Positions 32,501 to 41,690 are shown, counted from the stretch's first letter. The stretch: 64,000 nucleotides of DNA from Mesostigma viride (GCA_009746045.1 RPFO01000310.1:1579263-1643262), one strand, 5' to 3'. The notes: generated by a model not told the origin, from the letters alone. Translations and numbers: made by a program.

Positions 32501-32638
32501 CAGTGCTTGCAGCCCGTGGTCACCAGCATTCCGGAGGGGGATTGGTTTTGTCCAGTGTGCACCGCTGCGCAGTTTACCTCCCGCAGCTTGACTGCGGTCA
32601 CCGCTGCCCTTGTCTTGGTACGATCGCTGTCTTCGTGA
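29513..32638 (+). CDS. RT-RNase H-integrase-PHD polyprotein
   Basis: Frame 2, open from 29,513 and overlapping the methyltransferase frame by 31 nt, so a -1 shift or separate initiation is needed. Residues are counted from 29,519. RT: DLRSGFHQI, MPFG..NA and the catalytic YIDD (157-160). RNase H: LYTDWSKVGLGAVL, the Glu in YEGEALAVVWA, and TDHQPL. Integrase: HHCC finger (about 601-645), DDE triad in WHVDLCGPF (~671), VTDQGGEF (~729) and NGLAERLVQ (~765). The C-terminal tail has a C4HC3 PHD finger (about 969-1016: CQVC, CDQC, WHMQC, WFCPVC) where chromoviruses carry a chromodomain. PHD fingers read histone H3 tails, so it may steer integration. All catalytic residues are present. Confidence 0.9.
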   Translation, partial: HPLFRRQHRLSQAELDFVAEQCKELEDAGIIRQSSSSYAAAVVVAPKKDAITGAWTGMRMATDLRLLNAHTPVDRYPMPRVDDVLDKISPHVKFVSSLDLRSGFHQIAVAPEDQRKLAFWGGGNLYEWVRMPFGHRNASAVFQRAMDKVLAGLPFAACYIDDVIVFSATFEEHLAHLEQVRLALEEHNMRLHPEKCKFAQRTLSFLGHQIVPGGRTPDAAKVESIVQAAVPTDVSGVRAYLGLAGYYRGYIENFSSKVKPLTELLKKGCVWAWGPAQQRAIETIKQELTSAPILRAPDYALPFVLYTDWSKVGLGAVLAQKDGDGREHVIAYASRSNNPAESRYSSYEGEALAVVWAIKHFRPYLVGRVFTLVTDHQPLQWLMTNTNLTGKLARWAMIIQEYHMTIVHRAGKDHVNADVLSRYAMPTTVDHTGARAMGAEGSSGSVVFVNAAGYAADDEEEAWWRSVEYSVADFGISDDPVRPSPFTPSKAVCAMEEGRSLSFDIDPSLQQLIAVQALLARSSLADCYTADIWLDGRVLEQVQGAVLTPTPVDWTPAQKATELNRVQHRAATYGWEDGVLYKLLGKRRVVVPPPDKRVAIVQAYHERYGHLGGNRTLSLVRTSYWWNNMRHTVAQVVASCVPCARTKANFSADHGAKELMSLPIKGLFYRWHVDLCGPFQESPDGNLYVMVCVESFSKWVELIPIADKHAATTAKHFADIITRFGAPAEVVTDQGGEFRGEFQELLDGCLIDHRRTSREHPQANGLAERLVQTVKQALRKWSLQVPESARWDRELAWIAMGYRMSPQESLATFSPYFLLFGRNPLLPTEAQVAHPEPMAFDNAQQFLVEVLARAETFKKVMPIAMNNLFIAQHRDSLRYAQRRGGAYMARQLRFRPGQYVFLRTQLKHTLDVEAGPTILRIVAIKPSGVAILEGADGSRTTDNLSNLSPCSLPNLVHDLQPHTSRRVKDAQCQVCHRVDQAESMLLCDQCNCGWHMQCLQPVVTSIPEGDWFCPVCTAAQFTSRSLTAVTAALVLVRSLSS

Positions 32639-32655
32639 TGGGGCCGGTCGCCAGC

Positions 32656-32664
32656 GAGGGGGGG
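32656..32664 (+). promoter_or_regulatory. Polypurine tract
   Basis: GAGGGGGGG immediately before repeat A, 18 nt after the pol stop. This is the expected plus-strand primer and marks the start of the reverse-transcribed LTR as A, not B. Confidence 0.7.
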
Positions 32665-32807
32665 AATCATGGGACAGGTCCTCGCCCACCCCACAGGGCA
32701 TGCAGTTAAGGCAGGCACATCAGCTCAGCTCATTTGGGTTTTACCAAATTAAGCTGAGTGGCCAGCCGCCATGGTGGCGCCGGAGATTGTGGCACGCAGA
32801 CGCGACA
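32665..32807 (+). repeat. Repeat A, internal copy
   Basis: 143 bp from AATCATGGGACAGG to GACGCGACA. The same 143 bp closes the element at 33,946-34,088. It contains a strong hairpin at 32,724-32,758 (CTCAGCT..ATTTGG / CCAAAT..AGCTGAG). It is joined to the following repeat B through GC, giving the perfect 10-bp palindrome GACAGCTGTC at 32,803-32,812. Confidence 0.9.
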
Positions 32808-32809
32808 GC

Positions 32810-33946
32810 TGTCACGGACGCGCGCTATGTCATCCGGGCGCCCACTATGCACAAGACCGGTGACGTGCGCAAGGAATTTGTCTTCTACGCATTTTCGACA
32901 AAGGCTAGTGACCGGGGGGGACACTAGCACTTGCAGCATAAGAGCGGACGAAAGTGTACGTGCACGCGCGCCGGGCCAGGCACAGCTGGGCGCGCAGCAC
33001 TGACTTGAGCGGACGGCAGCACAAGTGTGCAGCGTCGAGAGGATCATACGCGTGTTAGTGGACAGCTGGAGCTGAAGCTGGACTGCTGGACTTCAACAGC
33101 GCCGAGGCTATTGACAGGCCAGGTGTCTTTGTGGTGTAGAATAGCGGGTCAACGTTATGAGGACTGGACAGAAAATGGAAAAGGACAATTTGCGGTGCGG
33201 AGCCAGATCGCTGGAATGAATGCGAAATCGCTGGCAGCCCTAAAAAGGGATTTCTTCTAGAAAGGAACGATTAGACGCAATGTTTGCTGGGCCACTCACA
33301 CGCAAGGTGTGAGCGTGCAGATTGTCTGAAGGATATTATGCTTCGACCTTGCTGGACGTGACTCAATGTCGGACATTCCCAGGGACAGAAATGCCGGAGC
33401 CTCTAGGAGATGAGATCGGCAACAGGGTAGCAATTTAGATTTGTCGGGATGCCTTCCTGCTTTTGTTGGCATGTGTGGTAGAAAGCCAGGACGGCAACTG
33501 GAATGCGGTTTCTATTCGCATGGTTCAGGCAGCAAGATAGTTTTGGCATTCCTGGCTGGACTGACAAGTGTGGCGTGTGTCATGCGTGTGGCATGACGAA
33601 TGGTTTGGTTCATAGTCGAAGAGGACTCTCACGCAGCGTGTAGTCTCTTCGAGTCTCTCGTTAGTGGCCTTCGTGTTTCTCCCTTTCCTTGGGAGCAAGG
33701 CCGGTAGCATGTCATGGAGCGCTGCCTAACTGCGGGCTCGTGAGCATGGAGTGCATCGATATTGAGACTATCAACGTGTTGTAATTGTATTAACTTTCTC
33801 AATAAATTCCGCATGTGCGGCTTCATCATCAGACTGTGCAAATTGTGTGTTTTGAAAGCATTATTCTATAGCAGGGGAGGCAATAAGGTGGTTATCAGGC
33901 ACGAGGGACAGTTCCTTGTCCTCGGCTGAGAGCCCTCCTTTCTTTA
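32810..33946 (+). repeat. Repeat B, 3' copy
   Basis: Same length as the 5' copy. It differs by a T/C change in TCTATTTGCATGG, one extra T in the AGTTTTGGC run and one fewer G in the ACCGGGG run. It is continuous with repeat A at its end. Confidence 0.9.
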
Positions 33947-34088
33947 ATCATGGGACAGGTCCTCGCCCACCCCACAGGGCATGCAGTTAAGGCAGGCACA
34001 TCAGCTCAGCTCATTTGGGTTTTACCAAATTAAGCTGAGTGGCCAGCCGCCATGGTGGCGCCGGAGATTGTGGCACGCAGACGCGACA
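33946..34088 (+). repeat. Repeat A, terminal copy
   Basis: Closes the element with ...GCGACA, which forms TGTC...GACA terminal inverted repeats with the start of repeat B at 23,423. The ACCC target duplication follows. Confidence 0.9.
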
Positions 34089-34215
34089 ACCCTGTTGACC
34101 AACATTCGCACCGTCCTACACATGTGGCAATCCAACCAGTGCTTATTATGGCCTAACAACGTTGGGGTCAACTGGTGGCGTAGCCGCCCTTCGTGAGTAC
34201 TTGCAGCTTAGGTAA
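34089..34215 (+). pseudogene. Harbinger transposase, 3' part after insertion
   Basis: Directly after the retrotransposon the reading resumes as LLTNIRTVLH, exactly completing VAT-LLTN of the 5' part. A frame change then gives GNPTSAYYGL..ALREYLQLR and a stop near 34,213. The C-terminal (V)A(T)LLTN and LREYL features are typical of HARBI1-like proteins. Confidence 0.75.
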
Positions 34216-35930
34216 ACGGCCACGTGCATGCCTACATTTGTAATACCTAGATTAGGATGTAGTCTAATCATCTAACATATTATCGTACATGCTTGTAGCA
34301 TGTGTTGTCCTTACATGTTGTGTAAGAATAAATGTGGGTCCAGCACAAAAACACACACACATGTGGAGCACCTTGCTTGGTTGTAGGTCTTGTGATTCCA
34401 ATATCTGACCTAATAAACATGTATAATTAATTAATTTGCAATGAGGGTCTCAATTGATTTCTATGCTACTTGCATACATGTCGTGTCACAAAATTGGCGT
34501 GCACGTGTAAGGAGTGCTAGTGGGTTGGTTGCAGGCCACCCATCAAATGATCTTGGATTTGGCTGAAACTTGGAAGGTGGGTTTTGGGATAGCTACCCAA
34601 GGGTTCTACCAAGTTTCAGTTCCAAAGGATGGGTGGGTCAAGGGTAGCCAATTCCAGGCTGGGGTGGGTAGCTACGGTGCACGCGTGTACGTGTAAGGAG
34701 TGCTAGTGGGTTGGTTGCAGGCCACCCATCAAATGATCTTGGATTTGGCTGAGACTTGGAAGGTGGGTTTTGGGATAGCTACCCAAGGGTTCTACCAAGT
34801 TTCAGCTCCAAAGGATGGGTGGGTCAAGGGTAGCCAATTCCAGGCTGCATGGGGTGGGTAGCTACGTGCACGCGTGTACGTGTAAGGAGTGCTAGTGGGT
34901 TGGTTGCAGGCCACCCATCAAATGATCTTGGATTTGGCTGAGACTTGGAAGGTGGGTTCACTACAATACGCTTCCGCGGAGACCTTTTTCAGCGGGGAAA
35001 GTGCCCCCGGGCTTCCGGGGCAAATTCAGCAAGCGCTGCGGAACTTACTATACAAAAATTTCGTTTTTGGTTCGTACCGTACAGCCAATCATTTTGCGCC
35101 CGGATCAAATTGTGATCTGGGCACTGAACACGAAAATTTCAGCGGAACGCACGAAACACCAACGCAACTACAGAAAATTTTCAGTGACGAAACTGTAGTA
35201 CCGTGTACCCAAGCAAAATGTAGTAGGACTTCGCTAAATTCACGTTCGGAATTTTTCCCCGCAAGATTCCCCCGCAAGATTCCACCGCATGATCCCCCCC
35301 GCTAGGTTCAGGCTCCAGTCGATGCTCGCCAAATGGCGCAAAAAAAGAAACATATGTTAAAATCAACGGTGCGAATCCTCGTTACCGCTCGGGTAACATT
35401 CTCACTCATTTCGCGTCTCCTAAGAACCGTATTGTAGTGTTTTGGGATAGCTACCCAAGGGTTCTACCAAGTTTCAGCTCCAAAGGATGGGTGGGTCAAG
35501 GGTAGCCAATTCCAGGCTGGGGTAGTTAACTACGTGCACGCATGTACGTGTAAGGAGTGCTAGTGGGTTGGTTGCAGGCCACCCATCAAATGATCTTGGA
35601 TTTGGCTGAAACTTGGAAGACCTCTTGGTTAGCTCACCCAAAATCACGTTCCAAGTTTAAGCCAAATCCAAGGTCATTTGATGGGTGGCCTGCAACCAAC
35701 CCACTATACTCACTCCTTACATGTGCACGCCAATTTTGTGTCACAACATGTATGCAAGTAGCATAGAAATGAATTGAGACCCTCATTGCAAATGAATTAT
35801 TTATACATATTGATTAGGTCAAATATTGGAATCACAAGACCTAGAACCAATAAGGGGCTACACATGTGTGCCATGTTCTAGTCGGTGATGGACACAACAT
35901 TATTATCCCATCCACGTGGGAAATGGGTCA
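34216..35930. repeat. Inverted-repeat block with ~187-bp tandem units
   Basis: The left arm (about 34,300-34,577) and right arm (about 35,651-35,900) are near reverse complements (CAATGAGGGTCTCAATTGAT, GCTACTTGCATACATGT, GTAAGGAGTGCTAGTGGG). Between and partly within them are tandem units starting GTGTAAGGAGTGCTAG at 34,505, 34,691, 34,880 and 35,548. It lies between the two Harbinger genes and is either a nested foldback element or the transposon's own intergenic region. Confidence 0.75.
34959..35439. mobile_element. 481-bp MITE with CACTA-type ends
   Basis: Interrupts the third tandem unit. The ends CACTACAATACG / CGTATTGTAGTG are a perfect 12-bp inverted repeat. Comparison with the intact units (GGTGGGTTTTGGG) shows a TT duplication, ambiguous within the T-run. 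There is no transposase, so it is non-autonomous. CACTA superfamily by terminal sequence. Confidence 0.75.
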
Positions 35931-35980
35931 TTCAATAATAACCCTAGACCCTGCACTACCACACTTGGTTGCATTCCTAT

Positions 35981-36883
35981 CTACTTGTCCAACTTCTCGA
36001 AGATTTGAAGGAACATGGTCTGCATGCCAGATACCATGACCATCATGTTGTCCATTGTCTTAACCTGTAACTCAAGTGCCTTATCATCACGTGCGTCCTT
36101 GGCCGCGCGAGCAGCCTTCCTCTCCTCCAGCTCTTCTCGCTGCAGTCCCTCTCGCGCTTGTGAAGCCCTCTTGGCCTCGGCCAGGGTCTCGGCATGGATG
36201 TTGTAATCCTCCGTCCAGCGCTTCTCCTCGATTGCCGCCCTCTCCTCGCGCTCTTGCCTCGTTACCGCATGTTCAGCTTGGTACTGGGCGAGTTGCTGCA
36301 GCTTGTAAGTGAACGCGGATGCTCCCCCGCCTCTGCGACGCTTGCCGCCCGAGGATGAGTCCCCGCCTGATGCATCGTCCTGCTCCAGCTCCTGGCCGGG
36401 AATGGGCTCAGTCGGCACGAAGGAGCTGCATCCGGCGGCTGCTTCTGCTGCAGTCCGTTTCTTGGGGCGAGTCCCGTTGGCGGATTGAGTGATCATGTCT
36501 TCGACGGCCTGGGCGTGGGCTGCCCTTTGTTCCATCTCGGCCGTCTGTGCATTGAAAGACTCCCGCCTGCGACTAATTTCCAGGAGCAGCTTCTCGCTTT
36601 CAGTCAGGTTGACGGGCTGCCCCGTCCGGCCACCGTCCCCACTGCCTTTCAGGGGTCTCAGGCGGTCGGCATATTCACGTTGGAACTGCAGCAGGCGTTC
36701 GTTGAATGGCACTGAAAGTTTTTCGGGCTTGCCGACTATGTCAAACCCTGCAAAAAGCGGCACAGAAGCCAAAATTCCACAGATTTGTGTCCAAAAGCCT
36801 TTGCCTTTTCCATTGTCCAACGCATGGACATGACCAATCAACAGGTCCATATGCGAGCTTGGCCACCATTCTCGCCCACCCAT
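35981..36883 (-). CDS. Harbinger Myb/SANT-like accessory protein
   Basis: A 300-codon minus-strand ORF. The N-terminus (REWWPSSHMDLLIGHVHAL, then GFWTQICGILA) looks like the second half of a trihelix/Myb-like domain. The NRLTW start of that domain lies just upstream in another frame (about 36,960-36,880), so either a frameshift separates them or a shorter form is made. Then come a basic nuclear-signal-like stretch (RPKKR, GGKRRRGGG) and a long Glu/Arg-rich coiled coil (about residues 195-270). Such proteins bind the transposon ends and import the transposase. It lies convergent to the transposase, as usual in this superfamily. Confidence 0.75.
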   Translation of the reverse strand: MGGREWWPSSHMDLLIGHVHALDNGKGKGFWTQICGILASVPLFAGFDIVGKPEKLSVPFNERLLQFQREYADRLRPLKGSGDGGRTGQPVNLTESEKLLLEISRRRESFNAQTAEMEQRAAHAQAVEDMITQSANGTRPKKRTAAEAAAGCSSFVPTEPIPGQELEQDDASGGDSSSGGKRRRGGGASAFTYKLQQLAQYQAEHAVTRQEREERAAIEEKRWTEDYNIHAETLAEAKRASQAREGLQREELEERKAARAAKDARDDKALELQVKTMDNMMVMVSGMQTMFLQIFEKLDK

Positions 36884-37256
36884 GTGAGCCTATTCTGCCT
36901 CCTGTCTGCGTTTTGCTCCGGCGATTCCGCCGCAGGCGCATTCCCGGCATCCGCCATGTCTTCCGACGACTTCCGAACGTCTTCGGTCGTGAATTGTAGT
37001 GCAACATGCAATATTGCCCGCGCGCGAAAAATTTTAAATCGTAACCGCGTAAGTCAGTGGCGCCAGTGGCGCCACCAGCGTAACAGGCCCCTTACGCGGT
37101 CTCAGAGTGCAAGCGGTGCTACCTGCTGCCGTCCGACCCCTGTCCGTGTTTTCAGAAGGGGTGAAACGTGCCGTTTTGACCGGTGGACCCCGACAAAAGT
37201 CCCGACTAATTTAGTCGGGGTAGTTTAGTCGGGGTAGTTTTTTTCAGAAGGGGTCT

Positions 37257-37880
37257 AATATACGATGACTCCACCCCACCATCCCCTGCCAGCCGTTAAG
37301 AATGTACTCCAGCACAAGTACATTTTGAGTTTTTCCAAGTTTCTTGTTTTTTGCTTGTTTCAAGTTCAGTTTTGCATAAAAAGTGTCCCCATAGCCCCTG
37401 GATCTCATCTGGAGGTAGTTGAACTAGTATATGCTACAATATACTAGGTTGTACTATTTTCTACTACATTTATACTATAATGTACTAAATTGAACTACAT
37501 CTGAACTAAATGTAACTGTGATTGATGCCCCTGTAACGTCTCCCAATGCTCAATAACAGGTCTGGCCACCATTGGTGACCTCCTAGAGCCATTCACAGCT
37601 GCATTTCGGGGATCACCGCACAAAAAAAAAATGTTTTACTTAGCCTTATCAACATGGGAATGAGGGCTTTGGTGTGCAAACATGCATGTGTGCTAAAAAT
37701 TGGACATTCTGACACTGCGCGAGAGTCTGGTAATACTTAAGCACTTCAGGTCATGATCGAAGTATAGAATGAACTGATGCAAGCAATCAAGCATTATGCA
37801 AGGAATGGAATGCTGCAATGAATTTTAGCAGTAATACTTGCAACTAGGGAACACACGATAAAGTCACGAATCTGACATGC
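37257..37880. other. No gene recognised
   Basis: AT-rich sequence with a TACTA-rich stretch near 37,425-37,500; no coding signal. Confidence 0.5.
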
Positions 37881-37959
37881 ATTGTGCCGTCATGGCACAT
37901 GCATGAACATGTACACGAACAGAGGATCACGCGGACGCCCACGTGCACGCGCATGGCAA

Positions 37960-39540
37960 TCCCCATGCCCCCCCCCCCACACACACACACAAGCCCCAAC
38001 TCCAAACATTGCACCAATGACCCACCCACCCAAACCCAACCCCAGCCCCCCTGACCCCCCAACGCCCATGCACACGCCCATGCCCCGCCCCCGCCCCGCC
38101 CCCGCCCCCGCCCCCGCCCCGCCCCGCCCCCGCCCCGCCCCGCCCCCGCCCCGCCCCCGCCCATGCCCATGCCCCCGCCCGCCCCCGCCCCCGCCCCCGC
38201 CCGCCCCCGCCCCCGCCCCCGCCCCGCCCATGCCCATGCCCCTGCCCCCGCACCCGCCCATTCTCACCCACGCCCACGCCCACGCCCACGCCCACGCCCA
38301 CGCCCATGCCCACGCCCACGCCCACGCCCACGCCCACGCCCACGCCCACGCCCACGCCCACGCCCACGCCCACGCCCACGCCCACGCCCACGCCCACGCC
38401 CACGCCCACGCCCACGCCCACGCCCACGCCCACGCCCACGCCCACGCCCACGCCCACGCCCACGCCCACGCCCACCCTAGCCTCACCCCTACTCCAAGCC
38501 ACAATTATACCCAAAGCCACAGCCAGAAGTAGAGCGCAGCTGCAACAATAGCAGACGTAGCTGAGACACACACCTACCCACGCCAACGCCCACGCCCACG
38601 CTCACGCCCACGCCCACGCCCACGCCCACGCCCACGCCCACGCCCACGCCCACGCCCACGCCCACGCCCACGCCCACGCCCACGCCCACGCCCACGCCCA
38701 CGCCCACGCCCACGCCCACGCCCACGCCCACGCCCACGCCCACGCCCACGCCCACGCCCACGCCCACGCCCACGCTCACGCCCACGCCCACGCCCACTCC
38801 AACGCCCACTCCCACGCCCACGCCCACGCGCACGCGCACGCCCACGCCCACGCCCACGCCCATGCCCATGCCCACGCCCACGCCCACGCCCACACCCACG
38901 CCCACGCCCACGCCCACGCCCACGCCCACGCCCACGCCCACGCCCACGCCCACGCCCACGCCCACGCCCACGCCCACGCCCACGCCCACGCCCACGCCCA
39001 CGCCCACGCCCACGCCCACGCCCACGCCCACGCCCACGCCCACGCCCATGCCCACGCCCACACCCACGCCCACGCCCACGCCCACACCCACACCCACGCC
39101 CACGCCCACGCCCACGCCCACGCCCACGCCCACGCCCACGCCCACGCCCACGCCCACGCCCACGCCCACGCCCACGCCCACGCCCACGCCCACTCCCACG
39201 CCTACGCCCACGCCCACGCCCACGCCCACGCCCACGCCCACGCCCATGCCAACGCCCACGCCCACGCCCACGCCCACGCCCACGCCCACGCCCACGCCCA
39301 CGCCCACGCCCACGCCCACACCCACGCCCACGCCCACGCCCACGCCCACGCCCACGCCCGCGCCCATGCCCACGCTCACGCCCACGCCCACGCCCACGCC
39401 CGCGCCTGCGCCCACCCTAGCCTCACCCCTACTCCAAGCCGCAAATGCACCGTAAGCCACAGCCAGAAGTACAGCACAGCAGCGACAATTGCAGACTTAG
39501 CCCAGACACACACCTACCCACGTCAATGCCCCTGCCCAGA
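37960..39540. repeat. C-rich hexanucleotide arrays with repeated linker
   Basis: A CCCCGC-rich stretch (38,080-38,250) is followed by arrays of CCCACG (about 38,271-38,475 and 38,577-39,412). Each array ends in a related ~110-bp linker starting ACCCTAGCCTCACCCCTACT (38,476 and 39,413), which carries the next start TACCCACGCCAA / TACCCACGTCAA. This is a higher-order repeat. The long ORFs on both strands are products of the repeat. Confidence 0.9.
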
Positions 39541-39683
39541 GACTCGCGGCCTCATCCCACCCCCCTGCACGAACAGTTCCCAAACAAAAGAAAAGGCAAA
39601 CAAAAGGAACAAGAGTAGCAAGCTGCATTGCGAGCACATATGCCATTTCTGGTGCACATGCCAGGCCGAAAGCAACTCATGAT

Positions 39684-39890
39684 TGCCCCTGCCCCTGCCC
39701 CTGCCCCTACCCCTGCCCCTGCCCCTGCCCCTGCCCCTGCCCTGCCCCTGCCCCTGCCCCTGCCCCTGCCCCTGCCCCTGCCCCTGCCCCTGCCCCTGCC
39801 CCTGCTCCTGCCCCTGCCCCTGCCCCTGCCCCTTCCCCTGCCCCTGCCCCTGCCCCTGCCCCTGCCCCTGCTCCTGCCCCTGCCATCACC
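39684..39890. repeat. CCCCTG hexanucleotide array
   Basis: About 34 units of CCCCTG with a few variants (CTCCTG, CCCTTC). It is followed by AAT/AAG-rich low complexity to about 39,980. Confidence 0.9.
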
Positions 39891-39979
39891 ATTCTAACCA
39901 CCACACATTGCGAAAAGCAAGAAGAAATTATAATAATAATAAGAAGAAATTATAAGAAGAAGAAATAATAATAATAAAC

Positions 39980-40980
39980 AAGCACAAAGTTGACTGCACA
40001 TGCGACTGTACCAGTAGGCACGTAGCAAATTTTAGCTGCAGCTTCAATTTCAACTTCATTGCAATTGCAAGTGTGACTGCATGTGTAATTGCACTACCAA
40101 TGCCTAATGCCCACTGCATGTGCCCAGTGCGAATGCAATTCAAAAGCAACATGCAATCGAAATTACAGCTGAAGCCGGCTATTAACAAAGATATTTAAAG
40201 CAGTTGTTAACTACAGAGACCCAATGAAAATGCAAATGCAATGAAAAAGCAACAGAAGTTGAAGCCACTGCCACTCTACCTGCCGACAGTAACACCACCG
40301 CCAGCACCCACTCATATCCCAACGACAAGGAAATAGAATTGCCCAAAGCCAGACATACATTGGGACGCATAAGCAAACGGCAACGCAAGCGCACATGCAA
40401 ATGTATACGCAAAGGCAAAGGCAAACGCAAACGCAAACGCAAACGCAAACGCAAACGCAAGCTTGTCATGTACCTACGCTTAACTGCAAACGCAAACTGT
40501 GCACGAAGCAAAAAGATTGGATGGCCAAGATCATGGCAAATACGAGGGCCGAAAACAATCCAACTTCATCTAAATGTCCGAAATCCTCACGACGTTTCGA
40601 TGCGCGCTTGAATGTCGAAGGCCTGCGCCGATTATCGATCATAAGTCGAATGTGTAATTGTCGGCTTATGAGAACTGCTTTGCGACAGTATCACGTCAGG
40701 CCGTTCCTGTGCAGCCATTTTCCCTGTGCAGCGGGTGGACAACGTTCACTTTCCGCATTATTCATGGCTATCGAAGTTAATTCTTACCGACCCCGGCTGC
40801 CATGGCCACTGGCCACGCATATCAAGTTCAGGTATTCCCGACCTGTAGCGCAGCAGATTTCTGTCGGAAGGCATCCTAAGCATCCTGATAAAAGAAATCC
40901 GAACAATAGACATTCATGCTGCATCTAAGGACATTATGGCATTTGTATATACTGCAAGTACATGTATCGACATTGCCGTG
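39980..40980. other. Low-complexity flank, no gene
   Basis: CTGCAAT-like degenerate repeats at 40,000-40,200 and an AAACGC array at about 40,405-40,460. Nothing recognised in 40,470-40,980. Confidence 0.5.
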
Positions 40981-41087
40981 ATTGCTAACCCCGACTCACC
41001 ATGAACAGGAACTTTCCCTCTGCCTCCATGAAATGTACTTCGTGAAATGTACTGTAATACATATGATGTACTACGATGATAATCATC

Positions 41088-41690
41088 CCAGCAAAGCCAT
41101 AGCACACCTTCCGTTTCGACCGCCATGTCGGCCACTAGTCCGGATAGCTCAATGTGCACCTGACCTTGACACTAATCGCACAAACAGCCACAATTTTGCA
41201 AGCAAGAAGACATGGCTACCTCGGCATTTCATGAAATGTACTTCGTGAAATGCATTTCGTGAAATGTACTAAGGAACGTGATTGGCCGGCGTTCGCTCGC
41301 CAAATCTCGCAAAATGTACTAAGGCACGTGATTGGTCCCGCAAAATGTACTAAGGAACGTGATTGGCCGGCGAAGATTCTGTTTGCTGCAATTAAAATTC
41401 CCTACAGAATCTTCGCCGGCCAATCACGTTCCTTAGTACATTTTGCGGGACCAATCACGTGCCTTAGTACATTTTGCGAGATTTGGCGAGCGAACGCCGG
41501 CCAATCACGTTCCTTAGTACATTTCACGAAAGAGTTTTTGTAAACATCAGACACTGATTTCTTCAGACGATGCACAAGGCTGGGCGCGGCGCAGCGTGCG
41601 CAAGGCTGGCGTGCGCAAGGCTGGGGAGTGCGCGAGGCTGGGAGTGCGCAAGGCTGGGCGCGGCGCGACTTGACAGCTACCCACTGGTGC
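41088..41690 (-). pseudogene. Inverted duplicate of the 5' end of the gene at 51 kb
   Basis: Minus-strand 41,690-41,555 (GCGCAAGGCTGGG-type repeats and the following leader) and 41,245-41,088 (leader and first codons MAVETEGVLWLCWD) match plus-strand 50,955-51,283 almost exactly. Homology stops just after CWD. A palindromic element is inserted within the leader. This is a truncated copy lacking the rest of the gene. Confidence 0.8.
41254..41530. mobile_element. Palindromic MITE-like insertion
   Basis: Near-perfect inverted repeat with ~123-bp arms (41,258-41,380 and 41,405-41,528) around a 24-bp centre, starting TTTCGTGAAATGTACTAAGG. The paralogous leader at 51,110-51,135 lacks it, giving a natural empty site. 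Confidence 0.8.

Larger units (their letters stand above)
23423..34088 (+). mobile_element. Ty3/gypsy retrotransposon with DNA methyltransferase, PHD finger and split repeats
   Basis: Inserted in the Harbinger transposase between ACCC duplications (23,419-23,422 and 34,089-34,092). The ends are TGTC...GACA. Layout: repeat B (23,423-24,559), Gag, zinc knuckle-protease-C5 methyltransferase, RT-RNase H-integrase-PHD, polypurine tract, repeat A (32,665-32,807), GC, repeat B (32,810-33,946), repeat A again (33,946-34,088). The two B copies differ by one substitution and two 1-bp indels over 1,137 bp, so insertion was recent. The three main frames are free of internal stops over about 7.7 kb, joined by two -1 steps, and the element may be active. 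Confidence 0.9.
21986..37256 (+). mobile_element. PIF/Harbinger DNA transposon with nested insertions
   Basis: The left end, AGACCCCTTCTGAA, matches the right end as an inverted repeat (TTCAGAAGGGGTCT at 37,243-37,256). Both are followed inward by ACCCCGACTA repeats. AAT flanks both sides (21,983-21,985 and 37,257-37,259), the 3-bp duplication expected for this superfamily. Inside are the two usual genes, a DDE transposase (plus strand) and a Myb/SANT-like protein (minus strand), arranged convergently. Without the 10.67-kb gypsy insertion and its 4-bp duplication it would be about 4.6 kb. Confidence 0.85.

Noticed and set aside
37882-39460. Long ORFs of Val-Gly, Ala-Trp, His-Ala or Pro-Thr repeats
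   Set aside because: They are frames of a CCCACG array. All frames on both strands stay open because the unit is six bases, so they give no coding evidence.
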